Shown: one piece after another, positions 47,590-56,441 of the stretch
Layout: every line of letters starts with the position of its first letter
Position numbering within the stretch: position 1 is the stretch's first letter
NCBI GenBank assembly: GCA_022821905.1
Contig: JAJECS010000003.1
Coordinates: 102,446-166,445, forward strand
Length of the DNA stretch: 64,000 nucleotides
Direction of reading: 5' to 3'
DNA from: Chloroflexota bacterium
Lineage (GTDB): Bacteria > Chloroflexota > UBA11872
The notes under the pieces: model-generated
Database searches by the model: none
The model's input: the letters and a program-made list of their open reading frames with translations, nothing else
What the model was told of the DNA's origin: nothing
Translations under genes and position numbers: made by a program

Positions 47590-48688
47590 CGGCGACTCGA
47601 TCTTCCGCGTGGCGGTGTTGAGCGTGGTGAAGCACGACTACGTGCCGCTGGGACTCGCCACGCACCCGCGCTTCGATCCGGTCGTGGTGGCGGACGACGC
47701 CGCGCAGCCCGAGTGGGTCCACGAGCGCAACCAGAAGCTGGCCGACCAGTTGAACATTCCCTACGTACGCGACGTGGAGGCGGCGATTCGGGACTACGAC
47801 GTGCAGGTGGCCTGCGTGAGCCCCGAGGCCGAGCGCCACGCGGACCTCAGCGTGCGCGCCGCCGACGCCGGGCTGCACGTGGTGCAGGACAAGCCCATGT
47901 CCACCCTGGTCTCCGAATGCGACCGCATCGTGGAGGCCGTGGAGCGCAACGGCGTCAAGTTCCTCATGTGGAACCGCGACATGCTGCCGGCAATGCTGCT
48001 CGCCCGCCGGGAGCTGCAAAGCGGCGCGATCGGGGACGTGCGCGCGGTGCACGTCGACTTCTACTTCGCCAAGGACGCAGGACCGCGCCGCGGTGAAGGC
48101 CCGCCAGGCGCTCCCAAGATCGATTGGCTGGAAGCGCTCAAGGCGGCGCACGTGGACGGCTCGGACGGCGGCGTGGGTCATGCTCCGATGGGCGAGCTGC
48201 AGATCGAGGGCATCTACCCGCTGTCGCACATCCAGGTACTCACCGGAGTAAAAGTCCGGCGGGTGTTCGCGCGCGCGACGGCCCACTTCCACCAGCGCAA
48301 CGTGGACCATGGCATCGACGATCTGGCCTCGGTGACGTTGGAGCTGGAAAACGGGATCGTGGGCACGCTGTGCATCGGCCGCATCGGGCGCGCCAAGCAC
48401 GATAACGACGGTGAGATCAAGGTCCGCATCCTGGGCACGACGGGCGCGATGGTCATCAACGAACCGCGGCCCGAAGTGCGCGTCTTCTATCGCGGACGGA
48501 CAGCCAGCGACTCGCCGGGGCGGCGCGCCGGCGGCGACGCGGACTGGCTCCTGATGGAGAACTTCGCCCAGGCCATCGACACGAACAGCGACACGATTCT
48601 CAACGCGCGCGTCGGACGCGACATCGCGGCAACCGTGCAGGCCGCCATCGACTCGGGCCGCACGGGCCACCCGGTCGAGGTGACCTAG
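47576..48688 (+). CDS. Gfo/Idh/MocA-family oxidoreductase
   Basis: 370 residues. NAD(P)-binding N-terminus (FRVAVLSVVKHDYVPLGLAT) and the conserved lysine motif as DKP in HVVQDKPMSTLVSECDR. The substrate domain contains EGIYPLSHIQVLTG and FHQRNVDHGIDDLASVTLEL, with H and D in catalytic-like positions. ATG 47576 has GGAGGA 5 nt upstream; the longer frame to 47471 lies inside the preceding gene. Likely oxidises or epimerises a sugar or polyol. It is convergent, with zero gap, to the next gene. Confidence 0.87.
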   Translation: MPSSSGDSIFRVAVLSVVKHDYVPLGLATHPRFDPVVVADDAAQPEWVHERNQKLADQLNIPYVRDVEAAIRDYDVQVACVSPEAERHADLSVRAADAGLHVVQDKPMSTLVSECDRIVEAVERNGVKFLMWNRDMLPAMLLARRELQSGAIGDVRAVHVDFYFAKDAGPRRGEGPPGAPKIDWLEALKAAHVDGSDGGVGHAPMGELQIEGIYPLSHIQVLTGVKVRRVFARATAHFHQRNVDHGIDDLASVTLELENGIVGTLCIGRIGRAKHDNDGEIKVRILGTTGAMVINEPRPEVRVFYRGRTASDSPGRRAGGDADWLLMENFAQAIDTNSDTILNARVGRDIAATVQAAIDSGRTGHPVEVT

Positions 48689-49813
48689 CTAGACCTCGTA
48701 CGGGGCGTCGAACTCGGCCGTCTCCACCCAGGCTCCACGCTCGGCGGACGCGACGGCGGCGTCCGTAAAGATTTGCACCCGCCAGCCGCCGTGCAACTCC
48801 GGCACTTCGGTAGGCTCGCCGGCCATCGTCGCCAGCAGCCCAGGATGGACCATGTCCCTGAAGTTGTTGAGATCGTCGGGCGGCGGCACGGTCTCAAGGT
48901 GCTCCGATTCGCCGGGTTTGCGCGCGATGCGTATGTCGCCGGTCCAGCGGTTGATGGCCAGGGAAGCCTCTTCGCCGTGCAGTTCGACGTCCGGCGCCAG
49001 CGCCGTCCGCAGGTAGGGCGCGTGGGAAACCATGAGCACGCCCACGGCGCCGTTGTCCATCTCGAACGTGAGGTTGCCGTAGTCGAACGCCGTGCCCTTC
49101 CGCCGCGACTCCGCAGCCGTGGCGTCGTGCGCTTCGCTCCAGGCCAGCGCCTCCTCGAGGTTGGGCTCGCCCAGGTCGGGTTTCGGCGGCGCCAGCACGC
49201 CCGCCTGTGCGAACACGCGCCGCGCTTCGAGGCCGGTGAGCCAGCGCATAGTGTCGTAGGCATGGGAGCCGCCGTCGGCGACGCTGCCGGCCGCCGACTG
49301 CTCGGCGTCGTCACGCCAGGTGAAGGGAATGGAGGTCAACCGCGGGTTGTGCCAGCGATACACGATGCCTCGAACCTCGCCAATCAGGCCCTCAGCCAGC
49401 AGCTGCCGCACGCGCGGGAAGACCGGCACGCCGCGGATCCAAAACGGCACCATATGCCCCAGCCCGCCATCGCGGTAGGCGGTCCAGACGTCATGGGCTT
49501 CGCGCGCGTTCATGGCCACCGGCTTCTCGCACACGATGTGCTTGCCCTGCGCGGCGCATTCCAGGGCGATCTCGTAGTGCATGACGTCGGGAACCACCAC
49601 GACGACGACGTCGACGTCGGGATGGGCCACCACCTCACGCCAGTCGGTGGTGACAAGCGACGCGCCGTCCTCGCGCCCGGCGGCCTCCAGGAGGTCCTGT
49701 CGGCGCGCGCAGACGGCGACGATGTCGTATTGCTCCGGGACCTCCCGCATCTCGCGCCGATAGGGCACGCCGATGAACCCCGACGCACCGATCACGCCAA
49801 CTCTGAATCGCAT
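48689..49813 (-). CDS. Gfo/Idh/MocA-family oxidoreductase
   Basis: 374 residues. Rossmann motif FRVGVIGASGFIGVPYRREM, catalytic EKP intact in IVCEKPVAMNAREAHDVW, and substrate-domain motif GGSHAYDTMRWLTG. ATG 49813 is chosen because AGGTAG lies just upstream; the longer frame to 49873 adds an unconserved, basic stretch. Its stop codon abuts the stop of the convergent gene. Substrate unknown, presumably a sugar or cyclitol. Confidence 0.88.
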   Translation of the reverse strand: MRFRVGVIGASGFIGVPYRREMREVPEQYDIVAVCARRQDLLEAAGREDGASLVTTDWREVVAHPDVDVVVVVVPDVMHYEIALECAAQGKHIVCEKPVAMNAREAHDVWTAYRDGGLGHMVPFWIRGVPVFPRVRQLLAEGLIGEVRGIVYRWHNPRLTSIPFTWRDDAEQSAAGSVADGGSHAYDTMRWLTGLEARRVFAQAGVLAPPKPDLGEPNLEEALAWSEAHDATAAESRRKGTAFDYGNLTFEMDNGAVGVLMVSHAPYLRTALAPDVELHGEEASLAINRWTGDIRIARKPGESEHLETVPPPDDLNNFRDMVHPGLLATMAGEPTEVPELHGGWRVQIFTDAAVASAERGAWVETAEFDAPYEV

Positions 49814-49897
49814 GGCTCTACCTCGCGGATGCCGCGCCGCATCATCAAACCGCGCGCGTTGGGCTTTGTCCACTGAGGCACAAGGCCCGAGGCGGAC

Positions 49898-49924
49898 GTA
49901 GGGGCGGTTCGCGAACCGCCCCCC
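49898..49924. repeat. Family C repeat
   Basis: GTAGGGGCGGTTCGCGAACC with its completing arm, a perfect palindrome variant of family C. Confidence 0.85.
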
Positions 49925-49965
49925 TCTTCAAATTTGTGGCAGGCCCCGCACGAAATGCTAGGGGA

Positions 49966-51213
49966 TCAGTTCCCAGTGCGACGGGAACGGGACGCCCCCA
50001 GCCGGCGTTCAAGCCGCGCGAGCCGGTGCTCCAACGCGGGTCGCGCAAGCGGTTGAGGCAGACCGTCGAGGACGCGGCCGGCTTGGGCCAGGGCCTCCAC
50101 GGTGCATTCGCGCGCCGTGTCAAACGCGCCGGCCCGATGCTCGTGGTGCTTGGCCAACTCAACTAGCGCCCAAATTGCGGCGCGACCGTCCAATCCCCGC
50201 ATTTCCTCCCACAGGTCCAGCGCCCGCGGCCAGGCGCCGCGTCGCTTGTGGGCCAGGCTGAGCGGCGCCTGCGCCAACGGCTGCAACGCTTCGTCCAAGC
50301 CAAGCTCCAGCGCCCGCGCGTAGGCCGCCAGCGCCGTGTCCATATCGCCGGCGAGGTCAAACGACCGCGCCGCACCGAGCACCTCGGCGGGCTGGGCGGC
50401 GGGGCTGCGCCAGCCACCGCAGGCATCGCACGCCCTCACCAGCAACGCGGCCATGGACGTCATGTCCACCCGGTTGTGGGCCACCACCGGCACGAGCTCG
50501 CGAGGGTCGCCGGTGCGCAGGTAGCGAAAGTAGATGTCGGGAATCTCATGGCTCGGCACATCGAGCTCCCGCTCGACCCCGAGGATTTCCCGCTCCAGGG
50601 TGCCGAGGTCGCGGCGCGGAAGCTGATAGCGCCACAAGCGCCGCGCCACGTGCAGCAAATCCAGCGCGCCCAGGGCGTCCAGGGCCGTGCGCGTGCGGTT
50701 CATGATGAAGCGCGTCCGCAGCAACGGCAGGTCGAAGCTCTTGCCGTTGAAGCTCACGGTCCAGTCGAACCGCGAGATTAGTCGCCCCAGGTGCGCCATC
50801 ATGGCCGGCTCGTCGGCGTGATCGCGCATGAAGTACTGCTCGACCCGCAGCGCGCCGTCCTCCAGCCAGCCGCACCCCACCAGAAACGCATAGGTGCCCG
50901 TCCCGCCGGCCAGCCCGGTGGTCTCCGTGTCAATGAACAACGCCCGTTCCAGCTCGAAGTCCTCGAGCTCCGGGTCGCCGCTGAGCGTGGCGAGGGCGCG
51001 CCGATCGGCATCGCCCGGCCAGGCGTGCGACAGCCCGCGCGGCAGAGGGTGGTCGTGACTGACGACGACGAACGATCCGGCGTCGTTGGACTCGAGTGCC
51101 CCGCCGATGGCCTCTTCAACCGGCGCGCTCGGTGCCTCGGATCGAGGCACGACCGCCGCCGTCTCGACCGGCTCCCACGGCCGGTTCCAGACCATGCCCC
51201 GGCCGTTGGTCAT
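49966..51213 (-). CDS. mrfB: RNase H-like exonuclease, MrfB/YprB-type
   Basis: 415 residues. The DEDD-type exonuclease domain (about 88-270) has D95 and E97 in FIDTETTGLAGGTGTYAFLV, D in SFNGKSFDLPLLRTRF and D in VAHNRVDMTSMAALL. The C-terminal third is TPR-like (SFDLAGDMDTALAAYARALE, GAWPRALDLWEEMRG). Matches Bacillus YprB/MrfB, which works with the helicase MrfA in mitomycin C damage repair. The helicase gene lies immediately upstream on the same strand. Confidence 0.87.
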   Translation of the reverse strand: MTNGRGMVWNRPWEPVETAAVVPRSEAPSAPVEEAIGGALESNDAGSFVVVSHDHPLPRGLSHAWPGDADRRALATLSGDPELEDFELERALFIDTETTGLAGGTGTYAFLVGCGWLEDGALRVEQYFMRDHADEPAMMAHLGRLISRFDWTVSFNGKSFDLPLLRTRFIMNRTRTALDALGALDLLHVARRLWRYQLPRRDLGTLEREILGVERELDVPSHEIPDIYFRYLRTGDPRELVPVVAHNRVDMTSMAALLVRACDACGGWRSPAAQPAEVLGAARSFDLAGDMDTALAAYARALELGLDEALQPLAQAPLSLAHKRRGAWPRALDLWEEMRGLDGRAAIWALVELAKHHEHRAGAFDTARECTVEALAQAGRVLDGLPQPLARPALEHRLARLERRLGASRSRRTGN

Positions 51214-51231
51214 GAGCAGGCGTCAATCACC

Positions 51232-51345
51232 GTAGGGGCAGCCCTTGTGGCTGCCCGGATCGAACCGGACGGGCGCCCACAAGGGGCGCCCCTACGCGGA
51301 CAAGGGCGTCGCGGGGACTGGATTCCCGCCTTCGCGGGAATGACG
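51232..51345. repeat. Family C composite and family B repeat
   Basis: Between the mrfA- and mrfB-like genes, GTAGGGGCAGCCCTTGTGGC pairs with GGGCGCCCACAAGGGGCGCC (a 64-bp palindromic composite to 51295), followed by a family B copy GGATTCCCGCCTTCGCGGGA (about 51320-51345). Confidence 0.8.
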
Positions 51346-51362
51346 AGAGGCTTCGCAAAGCC

Positions 51363-53663
51363 CTATTCCAAAGAGAGGGAACCGGGACGTGGTGCGGCCA
51401 ACGCCGTCACCGCCACGCCCGCGCGCGCCCGCAGCACCCGCAGCGTGGCCGCCTTGGCGCTGATGCCCGACGCCACCGGCGGTCCCACGCAGGCCGGGCA
51501 ACCCTCGGCGCAGTCGCAGCCGGCGGCTAGCTCCGCCGCGGCCTGCATCACCTGGTCGAACGTCGCGTACAGCCGCTCGCTCAGCCCCACGCCGCCGGGA
51601 TAGCGGTCGTAGAGATACAGCGTCGGCGCCTGGGTGAACGGCGACTTGATCTCGCTGACGACGCCCAGGTCGTGCGGGTCGCACATGAGATGGACCGCCG
51701 CCACGTTGGGCAGCAGGTGCCGCGCGCCCCAGAGGCCGGATTCGATTTCGGCGCGGGAGAGCGTCTCGGTCAGCTCGGGGCGCATCCAGGCCCAGCACGC
51801 CTGGGTGTGCATCTCCTGCTCGGGCAGATCGATGGTGCCCCAGCCGATGTTGTCGTCGTCGCTGATGCGTAGTTTCTTGAAGATCGTGGGCCGCGCCGTC
51901 ACGCGCACCTCGCCCCACGAGCGCCCGAGCGGCGCGTCGGCCTGCTGCTCGAAGTCGTCGAGTACGGCCACGTTCACGTTCATGCTGGCGACGGTGTAGT
52001 GCTCCACCGAGACCTCTTCGACGTAGGCCTTGCCCTGCTCCCAATCGAGGCGGTTGACGTGATACTGCCGCCCGTCGTGGAGATAGATCGCGTCCTCGTG
52101 CACGCGCGTGGGCGCGGAGAAGCGGTCGACCTGGCCGATCACCTGCGGGCGGCTTTCGTCGGTGACGATCACGATGTTGTCGAGCGTGCCGGTGCGCAGG
52201 CTCACGAATTGCGCCGGATAGTCGTCGGCGGTCCAGTGAAAGGTCCCCCCGGCGTTGTGCAGGATGCCCTCGTCCACGAGCATCCGCACCGCGCCGTCCG
52301 TGGTGGACACGCCGAAGGCCTCGTCCTCGACCAGCGGCAGCTCGAACGCGGCGCACTTGAGGTGGCTGGTGTAGACGTAGAGGTTGTCGGGGTTGATGAG
52401 CGCCGACTCGACCGACTCGCGCAGCACGAAGTCCGGATTGCGCACCACGAACTGGTCCAGCGGGCTGGACCCGGCCACGTAGACCGCCACCGACGATTCG
52501 CGGCGGCGACCGGCGCGGCCCACCTGCTGCCAGAAGCTCGCCAGCGACCCCGGATAGCCGCACAGCACCGCCGCCTGCGCCTGCCCGATGTCCACGCCCA
52601 GCTCCAGCGCGTTGGTGGCCACCACCGCCCGCACGGTGCCGTCGCGCAGACCCGCCTCGATCTCGCGGCGTTCGGCCGGCAGGTAGCCGCCGCGGTAGCC
52701 GCGCACCTCGCCGCGGCCCAGGTGCGGACCGCCCCGCAGCTTGCTGAGCAACAGCTCGGTGGCGGTGCGGCTGCGGGCGAACGTGAGCGTCTGGATGTCG
52801 TTGCCCAGCAGCACCCCGGCAATCTCCGCCGCCGCGTCGATCTCGGAGGCCCGAATCCCCAGCTGCGCGTTCACGACCCGGGGGTTGTAGAAGATCAGGT
52901 GCTTCTCGCCGCGCGGCGAGCCGTCATCGTCGACCACGCTCAGGTCGCGGTCGGTGAGCCGGTCGGCCAGCTGCTTGGGATTGGCGATGGTCGCGGAGCA
53001 AGCCACGATCTGCGGTCGCGAGCCGTAGAACTCGGCCACGCGCAGCAAGCGCCGCAGCACGTTGGCCAGGTGGCTGCCGAAGATGCCGCGATAGACGTGC
53101 AGCTCGTCGAGCACGATGAATCGCAGGTTCTCGAACAGCCGGGTCCACTGCGTGTGATGCGGCAGGATGCCCTGGTGGAGCATGTCGGGGTTGGTGATCA
53201 CCACATGCCCGGCCTGCCGCAGCTTGCGCCGCGCCGTCGTCGGGGTGTCGCCGTCGTAGGTGAACGTCTTGATGTCCGCCTCGGCGACCTGGATCAGCGA
53301 GTAGAGCTCGTCAAGCTGGTCCTGCGCCAGGGCCTTGGTGGGGAAGAGGTAGAGCGCGCGGGCCTGGGGATCGTCCAGGATCGCCTGCACGACGGGCACG
53401 TTGTAGCAGAGGGTCTTGCCCGAGGCCGTGCCGGTGACAATGCAAACGTCCTCGCCGCCGAGCCCGCGCCCGATGGCCTCGGCCTGGTGGGTGTAAAGCT
53501 CACGGACGCCGCGCTGCTCCAGCGCCTGTCGCAGCACCGGCGCGATGCCGTCGGGCCAGGGCGCATGCCGCGCCTCGCGCGCGGGCCGAACCTTCCACGC
53601 CGTGACGCCGCGCGCAAAGGACGCGTCGCCGGAGAGGCGGTCGGCAAGCTGGGCGGCGTTCAT
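51363..53663 (-). CDS. mrfA: DEAD/DEAH-box helicase with zinc-binding C-terminus, MrfA/YprA-type
   Basis: 766 residues. Superfamily 2 motifs: I TGTASGKTLCYN, Ia PTKALAQDQ, II LDELH, III CSATIANP, V NALELGVDIG and VI QQVGRAGRRRESS. The C-terminal DUF1998-type region has four clustered cysteines, C716, C718, C722 and C725, in AAGCDCAEGCPACVGP, as in MrfA, where they bind zinc. MrfA is a 3'-to-5' DNA helicase acting in repair of mitomycin-type damage. The exonuclease partner follows on the same strand after a repeat-filled gap. Confidence 0.9.
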   Translation of the reverse strand: MNAAQLADRLSGDASFARGVTAWKVRPAREARHAPWPDGIAPVLRQALEQRGVRELYTHQAEAIGRGLGGEDVCIVTGTASGKTLCYNVPVVQAILDDPQARALYLFPTKALAQDQLDELYSLIQVAEADIKTFTYDGDTPTTARRKLRQAGHVVITNPDMLHQGILPHHTQWTRLFENLRFIVLDELHVYRGIFGSHLANVLRRLLRVAEFYGSRPQIVACSATIANPKQLADRLTDRDLSVVDDDGSPRGEKHLIFYNPRVVNAQLGIRASEIDAAAEIAGVLLGNDIQTLTFARSRTATELLLSKLRGGPHLGRGEVRGYRGGYLPAERREIEAGLRDGTVRAVVATNALELGVDIGQAQAAVLCGYPGSLASFWQQVGRAGRRRESSVAVYVAGSSPLDQFVVRNPDFVLRESVESALINPDNLYVYTSHLKCAAFELPLVEDEAFGVSTTDGAVRMLVDEGILHNAGGTFHWTADDYPAQFVSLRTGTLDNIVIVTDESRPQVIGQVDRFSAPTRVHEDAIYLHDGRQYHVNRLDWEQGKAYVEEVSVEHYTVASMNVNVAVLDDFEQQADAPLGRSWGEVRVTARPTIFKKLRISDDDNIGWGTIDLPEQEMHTQACWAWMRPELTETLSRAEIESGLWGARHLLPNVAAVHLMCDPHDLGVVSEIKSPFTQAPTLYLYDRYPGGVGLSERLYATFDQVMQAAAELAAGCDCAEGCPACVGPPVASGISAKAATLRVLRARAGVAVTALAAPRPGSLSLE

Positions 53664-53942
53664 CTCGGGACGGGGTGGCTATGCAGAACGGCACCACCGG
53701 AAACGCCAAGCGTCACCGGCCCACCCTAGCGCACGTTTCCCCACCACACAAATACCGAACACTACGCTGCCAGAACCCTTTGCCAGCGCCGCCGGTATGT
53801 CCCTGCCTGTCAGATCCGCAGCCCTCGCAGTGGGTTGACCGGTCTCCGAATACGGTGAGAGGCTGTTGGTTACAAGCAAAAGCCTTTCTGATCGACCCAT
53901 ACAGCTTCCATTGCTTGGTTGTGGTGCTGGCAGAGGTTCAAT

Positions 53943-54863
53943 ATGCGTGCAAAAGCACTTCCGTTATGGATGAAGTCTGTCTATGCGCTAAAATTGGCGC
54001 TAGTCATTCTGATCAGCGTGCCTTGGATTTTTGTCAATGTAGACCGTGTGCAGGCATGTTCGTGTGGCCCGATAGCTCCTTCCGAGATGCTCGAACGAGG
54101 CGGGACAATCTTCTCCGGTGAAGCCGTAGCTAAGCACATACTATATCAAGACGTTAGAGCCCCTTTCTCTGTTTGGTATCTTGACCAACTTGCCGATTCC
54201 ATGCCAGATCTACATGTAGCTCAAATAGTGTACGAGTTCAGAATCGAAACCATATGGAACGGTCCTGCATACGAATACGTTTACCTTAGATCGCATTTTC
54301 CAGAAGCTTGTGGCGCTGTGTTCTATCCGGGCGAACAATACCTTGTCTACTCCGGCGACGACATTGACGATATGTGGGTGGGTCTTTGCGGATCGGAACT
54401 CCTCGAATTTGCGCAGGATGATCTCGACGAGCTTGGAGCGGGCCGTTCGCCCGATCCAGGTACGCGCGGGCCGAAGCCGCCGATCATGAGCGAATGGATC
54501 CCCGCTAACGAGAAAGTGAGCAAGCTCGCATTGGTGCTGTCCATGCTGTTGAAGGAGCGAGAGTCAAAGCGCCCTACGCCGACGCCCACCCCAGAACCGA
54601 TTCCTACGGCTGTGCCGACAGTAACGCCGGTGCCCGCCACACCCACCCCGCAACCGACGCCTTCGCCCATGTCGACGCCAGCGTCGCTTGCGCCGGCAGT
54701 TACATCGGTATCAACGCCGGTATATGCCCCACAGCCTGTAGCTGTCAGCGAAGACTCGGACACCCTGGAATGGCTGATCCCCGCCGCAACAGGCGTTGCA
54801 GGCATTCTCATAGGGGTGCTCGCGCACATACTTCTCGTGCGACATCGACGCGGCGGCACTTAG
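53943..54863 (+). CDS. Secreted TIMP/netrin-like protein with C-terminal membrane anchor
   Basis: 306 residues. Signal peptide (about 1-38) ends in VQA, leaving mature N-terminus C39-S-C41-GP, the CxC start typical of TIMP-like NTR domains. Family-like features follow: MLERGGTIFSGEAV, YEFRIETIWNGPAYEYVYLR, EACGAVFYPGEQYLVYSG and a late Cys in LCGSELL. A Thr/Pro-rich linker (about 210-275) leads to a C-terminal helix (LIPAATGVAGILIGVLAHIL) and basic tail. The gene is clearly less GC-rich than its neighbours (AAA, ATA, TAT codons), suggesting transfer. ATG 53943 chosen: AGAGG upstream and a proper signal peptide. Function unknown; inhibitor activity is only by analogy. Confidence 0.75.
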   Translation: MRAKALPLWMKSVYALKLALVILISVPWIFVNVDRVQACSCGPIAPSEMLERGGTIFSGEAVAKHILYQDVRAPFSVWYLDQLADSMPDLHVAQIVYEFRIETIWNGPAYEYVYLRSHFPEACGAVFYPGEQYLVYSGDDIDDMWVGLCGSELLEFAQDDLDELGAGRSPDPGTRGPKPPIMSEWIPANEKVSKLALVLSMLLKERESKRPTPTPTPEPIPTAVPTVTPVPATPTPQPTPSPMSTPASLAPAVTSVSTPVYAPQPVAVSEDSDTLEWLIPAATGVAGILIGVLAHILLVRHRRGGT

Positions 54864-54929
54864 GCTCAAGCCGCCGCGCAGTCGGCTTTGATTACATGTT
54901 TGGCGTAGCGCCCGCCCCGTACTAGATGC

Positions 54930-55008
54930 GGAGGGCGGGTTTGAAACCTGCCCCTACCGGTGACGCGCTCCACGTTGGGCGTAGGGGCGGGTTTCTAACC
55001 CGCCCGTT
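54930..55008. repeat. Two family C repeats
   Basis: GGGCGGGTTTGAAACCTGCC (from about 54932) and GTAGGGGCGGGTTTCTAACC (54981-55000, on to 55008) lie side by side. Confidence 0.85.
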
Positions 55009-55044
55009 CCGGCGTATGCGCGGGCTGCGCGCGTGGCGCCGAGG

Positions 55045-56199
55045 TCAGGCCGCCCAACTCACGACGAAATCGTCCACGGTCACCGATTGCCGCGGCTCGG
55101 CGTGGAGGCGTTGCGCCAGCCAGTCGCAGCGGCGCCAGAGTTCACTGGCCTCGGCCTCGCTGAAGCGCTCGCTGAAGGCCGGTCCCCAGCCCAGCGTGAG
55201 CGGGTGGAGGTGCGTGGCCTGGCGCTGCATGGCGTCCGACAGGTCCTCGAATCCCGGCTGCTTGAGCAGGTGAATGTGCCGCGCGGCTTCGGCCATGCAG
55301 GCCGTGAGGGCCAGCTTGGCGGCGGGTCCGGCGCCGGGGTGCAAGTCTTCAAGGGCCGTGCGAAAGGCGTCGGCGGCGCCGTCCAGGACGCCGCGCAGCG
55401 CCTGCTCGGTGAGGTCCCGCTGCTCCCCCGCGCGGCGGTTCCAGGTTTGGAACGCGACGGCGGCGGACGGGGAGAGATGCCTCGTGAATCCGAGGTCCCG
55501 CGGCGCGGCGTGCACCGCAATGCCGCCGTGCACCGTGCGCCGCAGCTTCGGGCTGTAGTTGCTGCCCCAATGCAACATGCTGTGGTGATAGATCAAGCCG
55601 TCGCCGGCCTTGAGCTCCACGCACATGCCGCCCGGCATCGGCGACCGTGGGTCCTCGGCCAGATGCCGATCCTCCTCGAGCGTGTTCAGTCGGCGGTGAC
55701 TGCCCGGCATCACCCAGAGCACGTCGTCGTCGTAGAGCGGCAGATTCCACTGCAAGTAGCGCGGGCCGGTGTCCGCCAGCTCCTCGTGCAGCAGCCACAG
55801 CGGCGCCACCTCGAGCGATCCGATGTCGCGGTGCCACTTGGCGGGGCCGTGGTCGGTCCGCGGGTTGCACATCATCATCATGTGCATGGGCACGGCCTCA
55901 GTGCCGCTGAGCATCTCGCGGCTGGCGCCCATGATCGGCTCGCTGAGCCATAGCTCAACCGCCAGGGCGGTTTCCGCGTCCACCAGATTCTCGAATGCCG
56001 GCACGCGCGGTTGCGGACGCATGTCCCACACGCCGCCGGGCAGATCGTCGGGTCCGGCCTCGTGGCGCCAGATTTCGCGCTGCCGGTCCAGCAGGCGCTC
56101 GCAGGCTTCACGCACCGCGTCGAGCCGGTCGGCCGGGATGACGTTTCGGAGGATCAGATAGCCGTCGCGACGGAGGCGGGATTGGTTCAGGCTGGCCAT
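55045..56199 (-). CDS. Phytanoyl-CoA dioxygenase (PhyH) family protein, paralogue 1
   Basis: 384 residues, Fe(II)/2-oxoglutarate-dependent oxygenase. The facial triad is visible: H123 and D125 in KWHRDIG and distal H210 in SMLHWGSNY, with R220/R221 for 2-oxoglutarate. A methionine-rich stretch PMHMMMMCNPR precedes the HxD motif. It is highly similar along its whole length to the gene at 56442-57596, a tandem duplication. PhyH proteins hydroxylate diverse small molecules; substrate unknown. Confidence 0.88.
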   Translation of the reverse strand: MASLNQSRLRRDGYLILRNVIPADRLDAVREACERLLDRQREIWRHEAGPDDLPGGVWDMRPQPRVPAFENLVDAETALAVELWLSEPIMGASREMLSGTEAVPMHMMMMCNPRTDHGPAKWHRDIGSLEVAPLWLLHEELADTGPRYLQWNLPLYDDDVLWVMPGSHRRLNTLEEDRHLAEDPRSPMPGGMCVELKAGDGLIYHHSMLHWGSNYSPKLRRTVHGGIAVHAAPRDLGFTRHLSPSAAVAFQTWNRRAGEQRDLTEQALRGVLDGAADAFRTALEDLHPGAGPAAKLALTACMAEAARHIHLLKQPGFEDLSDAMQRQATHLHPLTLGWGPAFSERFSEAEASELWRRCDWLAQRLHAEPRQSVTVDDFVVSWAA

Positions 56200-56285
56200 G
56201 GGGACTCCGATGCTGTCGAGTGCATTTGGGGAAATGCGCGCGCGACGCCTTCTACAGATGCGCGCACGAGACAGAGCCTGCCCCG

Positions 56286-56410
56286 TTCGTGGTGAGCCTG
56301 TCGAACCACGTCCTTGGACAAGCTCACGGCGCCGATCCCACGCTGCACGCAGCGCGGGCCACCGGGCAATCCTAGGTCGGGCTGGGGGCGGGTTTGAAAC
56401 CCGCCCCTAC
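56286..56410. repeat. Family F, E and C repeats
   Basis: Between the two paralogous PhyH genes: GTTCGTGGTGAGCCTGTCGA (F, 56286-56305, to 56312), CCCACGCTGCACGCAGCGCG (E, about 56337-56356), and GGGGGCGGGTTTGAAACCCG (C, from about 56384). Confidence 0.85.
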
Positions 56411-56441
56411 CGGACCAAGCAAACGCCTCGTGCAGAGAGAG

